A stretch of DNA of 35,274 nt, taken from positions 1-35,274 of the forward strand of contig CAYQLM010000025.1 of NCBI GenBank assembly GCA_964418365.1. Reading direction: 5' to 3'. This document shows positions 28,915 through 35,274 of this stretch, one piece after another (the stretch's first letter is position 1; every line of letters starts with the position of its first letter). Source of the stretch: JBBDXS01 sp964418365 (GTDB lineage: Bacteria > Chloroflexota > Dehalococcoidia > DSTF01 > RBG-16-68-14). A program made the translations under genes and the position numbers. A model generated the notes under the pieces. The model ran no database searches, had not been told where the DNA came from, and saw only the letters and a program-made list of their open reading frames with translations.

Positions 28915-29817
28915 CTATTCGAAAATCGCGCTGACGACTTCCTCGATGCTGCGCTGCACATCGAGGTCGTCCGTGAGCGCCCAGACGACGGCGACCTGAC
29001 AGGCGCGCCGCGCGGCGATGCCCTGTGTGATGAGCCGGCCGGCGTAGATGAGCAATCGCGTGCTGACGCCTTCGCTGAGGCCGTGCTCCTTCAGGTTGCG
29101 TACCTTTTCGCCGAGCTTGGCGAGATCTTCCGCGACGGCGGGGCCGACGCCGCTCTCGTGCTCGATGATGCGCGACTCGACTTCGCGCGGCGGATGGCCG
29201 AACTCGACCGAGATGAAGCGCTGGCGCGTGCTGTGCTTGAGGTCCTTGAGCGCGCTCTGGTAGCCCGGGTTGTACGAGATGACGAGCAGGAAGCCATCCG
29301 CCGCCTCGAGGACGTGGCCGCGCTTCTCGATGGGCAGGATGCGGCGGTGGTCAGTCAGCGGGTGGATGAGCACCGTCGTGTCCTTGCGCGCCTCGACGAC
29401 CTCGTCGAGGTAGCAGATGGCGCCGGCCTTCACGGCGCGCGTGAGCGGGCCGTCGATCCAGCGTGTCTCATCGCCTTCGAGCAGGTAGCGGCCCACGAGG
29501 TCGGACGCCGTGAGGTCTTCGTGACAGGCGACGGTGATCAGCGGCAACGCCTGTTGCGTCTCACCGTCGCGGCCATCGGAGGCGTCCTTGACGATCGCGA
29601 GCGGGCGGCCGAGCTTCCACGCCATATACTCGACGAAGCGCGTCTTGCCGCAGCCGGTGGGCCCTTTCAGCAGCACCGGGATTTTCTGGTTAAAGGCGGC
29701 TGTGAAGAGCTCAAGCTCGTCCGCGATCGGAATGTAGAAGGGCTCCCGATGCGGGTGGTACTCCTCGATCGCGTACTCGCGGTAGGCGCCCTCTGTGCGG
29801 TCCTCGGCCAGCGTCAT
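28915..29817 (-). CDS. MoxR-type AAA ATPase, NorQ/CbbQ-like
   Basis: A 300-residue AAA+ ATPase. Walker A is GPTGCGKT (52-59), Walker B is ICYLDEV, and the sensor segment is LLVISYNPGYQ. The motif HEDLTASDLVGRYLLEGDETRWIDGPLTRAVKAG is shared by NorQ, CbbQ and GvpN. The C-terminal helical part (STRLLIYAGRLITQGI) is also typical of CbbQ/NorQ. These ATPases pair with a VWA partner to remodel metalloenzymes, and the NorD-like protein at 20698-23928 is the evident candidate. The ATG at 29817 overlaps the coaE stop codon in ATGA, which fixes the start. A longer upstream reading through coaE is spurious. Confidence 0.92.
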   Translation of the reverse strand: MTLAEDRTEGAYREYAIEEYHPHREPFYIPIADELELFTAAFNQKIPVLLKGPTGCGKTRFVEYMAWKLGRPLAIVKDASDGRDGETQQALPLITVACHEDLTASDLVGRYLLEGDETRWIDGPLTRAVKAGAICYLDEVVEARKDTTVLIHPLTDHRRILPIEKRGHVLEAADGFLLVISYNPGYQSALKDLKHSTRQRFISVEFGHPPREVESRIIEHESGVGPAVAEDLAKLGEKVRNLKEHGLSEGVSTRLLIYAGRLITQGIAARRACQVAVVWALTDDLDVQRSIEEVVSAIFE

Positions 29818-30422
29818 GTCGCGGCCACCTGCGCGAGGAGCTTGGACCACGCTTCGTCGACGGCGCGGCGGAGGTCGTCGAGCGAGCCGTTGTTCTCGAC
29901 CACGACCTGCGCGTGGGGCCGGCGCTGCTCGTTCGTGAGCTGCGCGGCGATGCGCTTGTTCGCCTCTTCGTCGGAGAGGCCGTTTCGCTCCATCATGCGC
30001 CGGCGGGCCGTGTCGGGCGAGACGACAACGAGCCAGACCTCGTCGGCGAGGTCGAACCACTCCGCCTCGATCAGCACGGCGGCCTCGAGGACGACGATTG
30101 GCACACTCTCGCCGCGGAGCGCCTCGATGCGCTCGCGGGCGAGCTGCTTGATGGCGGGCCAGACGATCGCGTTCAGCTTCTGACGGGCCCCAGGGTCGGC
30201 GAAGACCTTTCCGCCCAGCGCGCGGCGGTCGATCTCACCGTCCGGCCCGACGATCTCCGGGCCGAACTCGCGGACGAGGGCATCGAACGTGCCGGTGCCG
30301 CGGCGGTAGCTCTCGTGGCCGAGCTTATCGGCGTCGATGATGACGGCGCCGCGCTCGGCGAGGAACTGGGAGACGGCGGACTTGCCGCTGGCGATGCCGC
30401 CGGTGAGGCCGATGACGCGCAT
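29814..30422 (-). CDS. coaE: Dephospho-CoA kinase
   Basis: A 202-residue P-loop kinase catalysing the last step of coenzyme A synthesis, phosphorylation of the 3'-hydroxyl of dephospho-CoA. The P-loop is GGIASGKS (residues 8-15). DADKLGHE, VVLEAAVLIEAEW and the lid segment RNGLSDEEANKRIAAQ are the standard motifs. The length is normal. GGAGG lies a few bases before the ATG. The end overlaps the NorQ-like gene by 4 bases, so the two are co-translated. Confidence 0.96.
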   Translation of the reverse strand: MRVIGLTGGIASGKSAVSQFLAERGAVIIDADKLGHESYRRGTGTFDALVREFGPEIVGPDGEIDRRALGGKVFADPGARQKLNAIVWPAIKQLARERIEALRGESVPIVVLEAAVLIEAEWFDLADEVWLVVVSPDTARRRMMERNGLSDEEANKRIAAQLTNEQRRPHAQVVVENNGSLDDLRRAVDEAWSKLLAQVAAT

Positions 30423-30513
30423 GTGTCCTCCGAAAAGGGAAGCCGGCGCAGCCGCCGGCGACCGGCTTCATTGTACTTAGGCGCCGGATTGAGGGACAAG
30501 AACGCGGCGAATT

Positions 30514-30560
30514 GTCACTCTGAGCGGCTAGCCCGCCAAGGGCGGGCGACAGCGAAGCAT
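30514..30560. repeat. Family 3 repeat with inner hairpin (inverted copy)
   Basis: GTCACTCTGAGCGGCTA then GCCCGCC-AAG-GGCGGGC (30531-30547) then GACAGCGAAGCATG. It is the reverse complement layout of the copy at 7382, with the same 7-3-7 hairpin shape but a different stem. It lies in the 347-bp spacer 30423-30769, where I see only repeats and a GCCGGC-rich palindrome near 30441-30469. Confidence 0.7.
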
Positions 30561-30664
30561 GCCCTGAACGACGTCGAAGGGAATCTCGCCTGGCATGATG
30601 AGGCATTGCCACACATGTCGGCACGCGGTCTAGTCTTCGGGCTTGGACCGTACCAACCGCAGCC

Positions 30665-30714
30665 AGATTCTTCGCTCGCGTCCGTCTCTCGACGGACTTG
30701 CGGCTCAGAATGAC
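30665..30714. repeat. Family 3 repeat with inner hairpin
   Basis: AGATTCTTCGCTCGC then GTCCGTC-TCTC-GACGGAC (30680-30697) then TTGCGGCTCAGAATGAC. It is inverted relative to 30514. The two copies bound about 100 bp of unassigned sequence. Confidence 0.7.
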
Positions 30715-30730
30715 AGAATCACGGGTGCAA

Positions 30731-30755
30731 GGGCGTTTCAGTTGAACGCCCCTAC
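30731..30755. repeat. Family 2-like palindrome
   Basis: GGGCGTT-TCAGTTG-AACGCCC followed by CTAC. The stem differs from the 7300 copy but keeps the GGGCG...CGCCCCTAC ends. Confidence 0.6.
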
Positions 30756-30769
30756 GGGCCCAGGTTCGC

Positions 30770-31117
30770 CTACTGTTCCTCGATGCGGCGGAACTGGGCG
30801 TCGATGGCGCGGTCGTCGGGCGCGCCGGGGTTCGCCGGCGGTGCGCGGTGCGGGACGGTCCACGTCGGGCCGCGATGGCCGCGCCCACGCCCGAACCAGA
30901 AGAGCGGAAGGATGATCGGGATGAAGAGGAGCTCCGGGAAGAAGCGCCAGAGTATCAGCGCGCCCGCGAGCACGACGACGGTAAGGCCGAGCATGTTCGG
31001 ATGCCAGCGCCAGCCCCGGAAAGACAGGCCCGACCCGCGGAAGACCACGGTGCCCATCAGCGCCAGGAGGCCACAGACCAGGAAGAGCGCGACAACGATG
31101 GCAAGGACGTCGATCAT
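30770..31117 (-). CDS. Hypothetical membrane protein
   Basis: A 115-residue protein with an N-terminal membrane helix (about 3-25) and a hydrophobic hairpin (about 43-75, LTVVVLAGALILWRFFPELL then FIPIILPLFWF). A soluble Arg/Pro-rich tail ends in DAQFRRIEEQ. No family is recognised. The hydrophobic pattern and the clean start and stop make it a credible gene. It is divergent from the cohesin gene at 31179. Confidence 0.7.
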   Translation of the reverse strand: MIDVLAIVVALFLVCGLLALMGTVVFRGSGLSFRGWRWHPNMLGLTVVVLAGALILWRFFPELLFIPIILPLFWFGRGRGHRGPTWTVPHRAPPANPGAPDDRAIDAQFRRIEEQ

Positions 31118-31178
31118 GGTGCGGCATCATGATAGCACGGGCGTGTTGTAGGATGAGGCGTCGAAGGGAGGCGCGGCG

Positions 31179-32219
31179 ATGTGGCGAGCCGTTCTGATGG
31201 TGGCGCTAGCGGTCGGTCTGGCGGCAACGGCGTCGGAGGCGGCGGCGCAGACGGGCGGTGGGACGCTGACGATTGGATCGGGGGCGGCGGCGGTGGGAGA
31301 AACGGCGTACGTGAACGTGCTGGCGAGCGATGTTCCCGCTCCAGGCGTTGCGGCATACGCCGTCAGCGTCCAGTTCGATCCAACTGTCCTGCAAGTCACG
31401 AGCTGCTCGGTTGACCCAAGCACCACGTGCGAACAGCCGGATGATAACACGATCGAAATCAGGGAAACATCCAAAGAGAATGCCACGGGCAACTGGGTGG
31501 TCGCGGGCGTTACATTCCGTTGCGCTGTACGCGGCCTTAGTCCTCTTACACTAGCGAGGAGCTTGTGGGCCTCAGCTTCCGTTCCCGAAACGAAGCAGCC
31601 TGCACCGGGTCTCGAGAATGGTTCGATCCAATGCGGTAGCGGTCGCATCAGCGCCACGCTCAGCGTGCAAGCGGGCACGGGCGTCGTCGGTGGAATTGCG
31701 ACGGTGAACATCGTGGCGAGCCACATGCTGGAGCCAGGGCTGGGCGCATGGACGGTTGACATGACATTTGATCCGAGTCGGCTGAGCCCAACGAGCGTCA
31801 ACCAGCGAGGCTGCACAGGCTACTTTGGAACGGTCTGCAGCATGCACTACAGCGCCACCCAGGCACGCTTTACCGGTGCGTCCGCCAGCGGCCTACTCGG
31901 AGACATCACGCTCGGGACGGCGTTCTTCCGGTGCCTCGGGCCCGGCACGACAGCGGTATCGCTAACTACCAACGTCTTCGCAGACGCCAACCCGAACAGT
32001 CCCCAGAACATCGACGTCGACATCAACAACGGCACCGTGACCTGCCTTGAGCCGGCCACAACCGTCCCTCCTGTAGCGACGCCGACTCCTCCTTCGTCGC
32101 TGCCGCCGAGCGGCGGCGGGAACGGGCGGCAGCCGATCACGCCGTGGTGGCCGGTTGCGCTGCTGGCGGCCGGAGGCGCGATGGCGTTCGGCGCGGTGTG
32201 GATGCGGAGGCGGCGGTAG
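31179..32219 (+). CDS. Cell-surface protein with two cohesin-like domains and a C-terminal membrane anchor
   Basis: A 346-residue exported protein. The signal peptide (about 1-24) ends in SEAAAQ. Two cohesin-type domains follow. The first (about 28-152) has TLTIGSGAAAVGETAYVNV and VAAYAVSVQFDP. The second (about 155-290) has GGIATVNIVAS, GLGAWTVDMTFDP, GDITLGTAFF and the closing NNGTVTC. The second is more like the single domain at 9063. A Pro/Ser linker leads to a membrane helix (about 321-341) and RRRR, as in the 9063 protein. It may dock the dockerin-bearing protein at 13622, though binding has not been shown. The next gene starts one base after the stop. Confidence 0.82.
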   Translation: MWRAVLMVALAVGLAATASEAAAQTGGGTLTIGSGAAAVGETAYVNVLASDVPAPGVAAYAVSVQFDPTVLQVTSCSVDPSTTCEQPDDNTIEIRETSKENATGNWVVAGVTFRCAVRGLSPLTLARSLWASASVPETKQPAPGLENGSIQCGSGRISATLSVQAGTGVVGGIATVNIVASHMLEPGLGAWTVDMTFDPSRLSPTSVNQRGCTGYFGTVCSMHYSATQARFTGASASGLLGDITLGTAFFRCLGPGTTAVSLTTNVFADANPNSPQNIDVDINNGTVTCLEPATTVPPVATPTPPSSLPPSGGGNGRQPITPWWPVALLAAGGAMAFGAVWMRRRR

Positions 32220-32220
32220 C

Positions 32221-33027
32221 GTGACGCAGAAGATCGTCGGCGGGAGCGTCAGCTTCGACAACGCGGCGGACGTCTACGACGCGACGCGCGCGCTGGAGCC
32301 GCATATCGTCGCGAAGCAGACCGAGGCGCTGCTCGGCGTATTGCGCGAGCGCGATATCGAGCGGCTGCTCGAGGTGGGCATCGGCACGGGGCGGATCACC
32401 CGGCCGTTGATGGAACGCGGCGTGCGCGTGAGCGGCATCGACATCTCGCCGCGCATGGTGGAGCGCCTGCGCGAGCAGCTCACGCCGCGACACATTGCGC
32501 CGGACCTGACTTTCGCCGACGCGACGCGGCTCCCGTTCCGCGACGCTTCGTTCCACGCGGTGCTGATGGTGCACGTGCTGCACCTGGTCTCGGACTGGCG
32601 AGCGACGATCGCGGAGATGCGGCGGGTGCTGACGCCGGACGGTGTGTTCTTGCACGATGTGACGCAATACCCGGAACCGAACCCCTGGCGGAAGGTCTGG
32701 GACAGGCGCAAGGAGCTGTTCACGAAGCACGGCATCACACCTCGCCGCCGGCCGGAGCCGGAGCAAATCGTCGAGGCGCTGCGCGCGGCCGGCGGGTCGC
32801 AGCGGACCGTCGTCTACGCGGAGGACGAGGAGCGCGACACGCTGCAGAAGGTCGTCGACAACCTGCGCGACCGCGTCGACTCGTCGACGTGGGAGATACC
32901 GTCCGACGTCCACGACGCGTTCGTGGCCGACTTCGAGGGCTGGTGCCGGCAGGAATACGGCGATCTGCAGCGCCAGTATGTGGTGCGCATGCAGTACACG
33001 CTGGAAGTCTGGACGTTCGAACGCTGA
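32221..33027 (+). CDS. Class I SAM-dependent methyltransferase
   Basis: A 268-residue methyltransferase. The GTG at 32221 lies one base after the cohesin-gene stop, and the N-terminus (SFDNAADVYDATRAL) matches family members of the UbiE-like group from there. Motif I is LEVGIGTG (50-57), the ribose-binding Asp74 is in GIDIS, and VLMVHVLHLVSDW is the motif-II region. The C-terminal half has several Arg- and Trp-rich helices. The substrate is unknown. Coupling to a surface-protein gene is probably incidental. Confidence 0.9.
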   Translation: MTQKIVGGSVSFDNAADVYDATRALEPHIVAKQTEALLGVLRERDIERLLEVGIGTGRITRPLMERGVRVSGIDISPRMVERLREQLTPRHIAPDLTFADATRLPFRDASFHAVLMVHVLHLVSDWRATIAEMRRVLTPDGVFLHDVTQYPEPNPWRKVWDRRKELFTKHGITPRRRPEPEQIVEALRAAGGSQRTVVYAEDEERDTLQKVVDNLRDRVDSSTWEIPSDVHDAFVADFEGWCRQEYGDLQRQYVVRMQYTLEVWTFER

Positions 33028-33044
33028 GGCAGAGATGCTCCGAA

Positions 33045-33105
33045 AGATCCTTCGCCCTCCACTCCGCTGCCGCCAGGTTCCCTTCCCCGCTCGGCTCAGG
33101 ATGAC
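33045..33105. repeat. Diverged family 3 repeat
   Basis: AGATCCTTCGCCCTCC at one end and GGCTCAGGATGAC at the other resemble family 3 ends. The interior differs and carries no clear hairpin. It abuts the start of the gene at 33106, so that gene's leader is repeat-derived. Confidence 0.45.
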
Positions 33106-33465
33106 ATGGTAGATCGTGCGCTGGCTAGCGAAGACTTCTGCTACGTGACGACGACGGGTCGCGTCACCGGCCAGGCGCACGAGATCGAGATCTGGTTCGG
33201 CATCGACGTTGACACGCTGTACATGCTGTCGGGCGGGCGCGACAAATCGGACTGGGTGAAGAACATCCGCAAGACGCCGGACGTTTCGTTGCGGATCGGC
33301 GACCGGCGCTTCCGCGGGCGGGGGCGGATCGTGAGCGACAAGCGCGAGGATGCGCTGGCGCGACGGCTGCTACTGGAGAAGTACACGTCGAGGTACAGCG
33401 GGGGCCTGTCGGACTGGGGCAAGACCGCGCTGCCGGTGGCGGTAGAGCTCACGGCACAGGAATAG
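33106..33465 (+). CDS. Ddn-like deazaflavin (F420)-dependent nitroreductase-family protein
   Basis: A 119-residue split-barrel protein of the group that includes mycobacterial Ddn. Typical sequences are TTTGRVTGQAHEIEIWF, YMLSGGRDKSDWVKNIRKTP and VSLRIGDRRFRGRGRIV. Members use reduced F420 to reduce quinones or nitroimidazoles. F420 binding is inferred from the family. The ATG directly follows a repeat and no ribosome binding site is visible, so the start is uncertain. The next gene begins 5 bases after the stop. Confidence 0.82.
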   Translation: MVDRALASEDFCYVTTTGRVTGQAHEIEIWFGIDVDTLYMLSGGRDKSDWVKNIRKTPDVSLRIGDRRFRGRGRIVSDKREDALARRLLLEKYTSRYSGGLSDWGKTALPVAVELTAQE

Positions 33466-33470
33466 CCCTC

Positions 33471-34034
33471 GTGGTAGGCGAAGCGCTGCCCGACGTCCTG
33501 ACGCACTACTATCGGGACGTTCCATTCCACACACTGTCCGACCTGGCCAACGAGCAGGTAGCGCGTGTGCTGGAGGAGATCGCGGATCGCAGGCTGCTGG
33601 AGTTTCGCCTCACGCGCGAGGAGTATCTGCCGCGCCGACGGGAGATCGAGTCACAGATGCGCGCTCGGTTCGTGGAGCTGGGCGGCGGACCTGTGCGCCG
33701 GTCACCCCACTACGCGATCCTCGGGACGTTCTCGCTCTACGAGGACGACCCAGAGTGGCGGAGCGTGTCTGCGCCGTTGAACACCGTTGCGGCTGGCGTG
33801 CTGAGCTTCACGTTTACAGACAGCTTCTTCACATTCTCCGAACGCAACCTGCACGGGGTCGTGATCCCGCCCCGGCCGTACCACGGACGCGTGTACCTGC
33901 TGGACGACCTGCCGGAGTTAGCGCAGGAGTACGGCCTACCGGGCGAGCGCTGGCGGCACGAAGAAGATCGCCGGTTTGATGTGTACATCGAGGCGCAGAT
34001 CTGGGATGACGGGCCGCTGCGGGCGTTTCGTTAG
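33471..34034 (+). CDS. Hypothetical protein
   Basis: A 187-residue soluble protein starting at GTG, 5 bases after the Ddn-like gene, which suggests an operon. The N-terminal part is helical and charged (LSDLANEQVARVLEEIADRR). The middle contains SPHYAILGTFSLYEDDPEW and an aromatic-rich FTFTDSFFTFSERNLHGV. The C-terminus has PRPYHGRVYLLDDLPELAQE. I recognise no family. Its TAG stop shares bases with the TAA of the convergent gene (TTAG at 34031-34034). Confidence 0.7.
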   Translation: MVGEALPDVLTHYYRDVPFHTLSDLANEQVARVLEEIADRRLLEFRLTREEYLPRRREIESQMRARFVELGGGPVRRSPHYAILGTFSLYEDDPEWRSVSAPLNTVAAGVLSFTFTDSFFTFSERNLHGVVIPPRPYHGRVYLLDDLPELAQEYGLPGERWRHEEDRRFDVYIEAQIWDDGPLRAFR

Positions 34035-35158
34035 GCGCGCATCGTCTCCGGATCGATGCCTTGCTCGCGGCACCAGGCGGCGTAGGCGATGGGCGAGACT
34101 TCCGATGGCTTGATCTCGCTGCGGCCGCCCCAGAAGACGTTCGTGTAGCTCACAGGCATGCCGATGGACGCGAGGTGCGCGTCGATGACGGCCTTGTGTT
34201 CGAGCAAGAGCGCCTTGTCTGTGCCGTGCGCGACGCCCATGATGTTCACGTTGTTGAACTCCGTGCCGCCCTCGCGCCAGTAGCAGTGCGTGAGGATGTG
34301 GTGCCGGCCGACCTCCCTGCCCGCCTCGATCTCGCGACCGGCGGGAACGGCCCAGTGGTAGAGCGCGTTGTAGCGCGTCACGGTTCCGCCCGCGACGGGC
34401 TTCACGTGCTCCAGAAACGTCGAGAAGCGGCCGATGAGCTTGCGCTGCTCGAACGTCTCGGCGATGCCGAAGAACTCATCGAGCGAGACGCTGGCCTCCT
34501 GCGCGCGCGGATGCCAGAGATCGGGAGCGATCTCTTCGGGCGCGAACTCGCGCTTCAGTGCAGTAAGCACACGCCATTCGAGGTCGGAGAGCTGCGTGAC
34601 CGAGACGTCGGTCACGTCCGCGAGCTCATCGGACTTGCTGCCGGGCTCCATGCCGCGCCGCCGCGTGTGGCCGACGCCGAGCGCGAAGAGCTTCTTCGCG
34701 GGCATGAGACGGTAGCGCTCCGCGCCGATCTGCTGCGCGAGAAAGTCGCAGTGTTTTTCGATCGCGTAGCCCTGCGGCACCTTAAGCGTGCTCCAGAGCT
34801 TGTAGCTCGAGCCGGCGGTAACAGCCTCGGTGGTGCGGATCACGACGTGGCCGGAAAACGGGTCGTGCTGGAAGAGATAGTCGAAGCCGGACTGCAAGCA
34901 CTCCTGTGGCACCTGCCACGCGACGAGCGCGCCCGGCGCGAGGCTGGTCGAGAGGAGCGTCTGGCGTACGCGCCGGATCGTGCCGGCGGCGAGCATCGCG
35001 CGGATGCGCTCGGTGACAGTGGGCTCATCGACGCCGGAGCGGCGGGCGATCTCGCCGAGCGGATCGCGCTGGAAGCCTGAGAGCTGGTCTTCGGAGATGG
35101 CGAGGATGGCGGCGTTCACCTCATCATCGAAGGCGACGGGCACGGTCTCAGCGGTCAT
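34031..35158 (-). CDS. Fused double AsnC/Lrp-type protein, siroheme-decarboxylase-like
   Basis: A 375-residue protein made of two related halves. Each half has a winged-helix segment followed by an AsnC-type alpha-beta domain. The first includes GEIARRSGVDEPTVTERIRA, and the second starts near LSDLEWRVLTALKRE. The second half carries GREVGRHHILTHCYWREG and NNVNIMGVAHGTDKALL, resembling the V-x-H-C-Y-x-R and M-x-H-G motifs of siroheme decarboxylase subunits AhbA/AhbB. Those subunits are normally separate and form a heterodimer. A haem-pathway role is therefore possible, but a transcriptional regulator is not excluded. The start at 35158 follows AGAGGAAG. Confidence 0.75.
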   Translation of the reverse strand: MTAETVPVAFDDEVNAAILAISEDQLSGFQRDPLGEIARRSGVDEPTVTERIRAMLAAGTIRRVRQTLLSTSLAPGALVAWQVPQECLQSGFDYLFQHDPFSGHVVIRTTEAVTAGSSYKLWSTLKVPQGYAIEKHCDFLAQQIGAERYRLMPAKKLFALGVGHTRRRGMEPGSKSDELADVTDVSVTQLSDLEWRVLTALKREFAPEEIAPDLWHPRAQEASVSLDEFFGIAETFEQRKLIGRFSTFLEHVKPVAGGTVTRYNALYHWAVPAGREIEAGREVGRHHILTHCYWREGGTEFNNVNIMGVAHGTDKALLLEHKAVIDAHLASIGMPVSYTNVFWGGRSEIKPSEVSPIAYAAWCREQGIDPETMRA

Positions 35159-35197
35159 GCTTCCTCTTGTCGAGTCACAGATGAGCACAGATGGACA

Positions 35198-35274
35198 CTA
35201 CCGTTTCTTCGCCGGCGGACCATTCTGGGCCACCGCGGCCTTCACGAGCGCCTTGAACGCGCCCGCGTCGACCT
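35198..35274 (-). CDS. C-terminal end of an unidentified protein (cut by window edge)
   Basis: The minus strand is open from the right edge to a TAG at 35198-35200 and encodes about 25 residues ending LVKAAVAQNGPPAKKR. The composition (Ala-rich helix and basic tail) is like the end of a real protein. The fragment is too short to identify. It is co-directional with, and 39 bases upstream of, the AsnC-like gene, so the two may share a transcript. Confidence 0.55.
   Translation of the reverse strand, partial: VDAGAFKALVKAAVAQNGPPAKKR

Noticed and set aside
29818..30060. 5' extension of the NorQ-like frame across coaE
   Set aside because: The extra 81 residues are Arg-rich antisense-type sequence within coaE. 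The ATGA overlap and family alignment place the start at 29817.

Overview
The window is GC-rich bacterial chromosomal DNA with dense coding on both strands. No rRNA or tRNA gene and no CRISPR array was seen. The gene mix suggests an uncultured member of Chloroflexota, possibly Dehalococcoidia-like. It includes cohesin- and dockerin-type surface proteins, an LLM-class F420-type oxidoreductase, a Ddn-like deazaflavin enzyme, a NorD/NorQ-like pair, a cyclase-ATPase-hydrolase fusion and many small lipoproteins. The assignment rests on gene content only, so confidence is moderate.

Layout. 1-3954: the tail of an acyl-CoA dehydrogenase, a small membrane protein, a HIT hydrolase, the HtpX protease, a YqeK-like HD phosphohydrolase and a two-repeat lipoprotein. 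3955-6879: an accessory island with three unrelated intact genes (FMN split-barrel protein, methyltransferase, intradiol dioxygenase) and two broken ones (DinB, GNAT). It is punctuated by two orphan copies of the first 15-19 codons of yraN and by three copies of a roughly 59-bp site. Intact yraN follows at 6880. 7249-9734: a repeat-rich spacer, an FmdB-FmdB-translin operon and a cohesin-domain surface protein. 9847-16491: the cyclase/ATPase/hydrolase fusion, a hypothetical gene, an isocitrate-lyase-family enzyme, a dockerin protein and the LLM oxidoreductase. 16500-18130: a repeat cluster in which a DUF559 nuclease gene lies between inverted repeats and is joined in frame to a Nudix gene. 18137-30422: ThiI, lipoproteins, a NorD-like VWA protein, a phosphoesterase, a membrane hydrolase pair, tandem cyclophilins, a NorQ/MoxR ATPase and CoaE. 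30423-35274: a repeat spacer, a two-cohesin surface protein, a methyltransferase, a Ddn-like enzyme and a fused AsnC/siroheme-decarboxylase-like protein.

The best candidate for an undescribed system is 4030-6880. It looks like a tandem array of one- or two-gene mobile units integrated at the 5' end of yraN. Orphan and intact yraN ends differ mostly at synonymous positions, as if each unit brought its own protein-compatible attachment sequence. The second candidate is the DUF559 unit at 17159-17634, which links a nuclease gene to the repeat family that occurs nine times in this window. No recombinase gene is visible, so both mechanisms are inference.

Three dispersed intergenic repeat families are present: a CCCTCACCCC...GGGAGAGGGG palindrome, a GTAGGGGCGGCC...GGCCGCCC palindrome, and an AGATTCTTCGC...CTCAGAATGAC element with an interchangeable inner hairpin.
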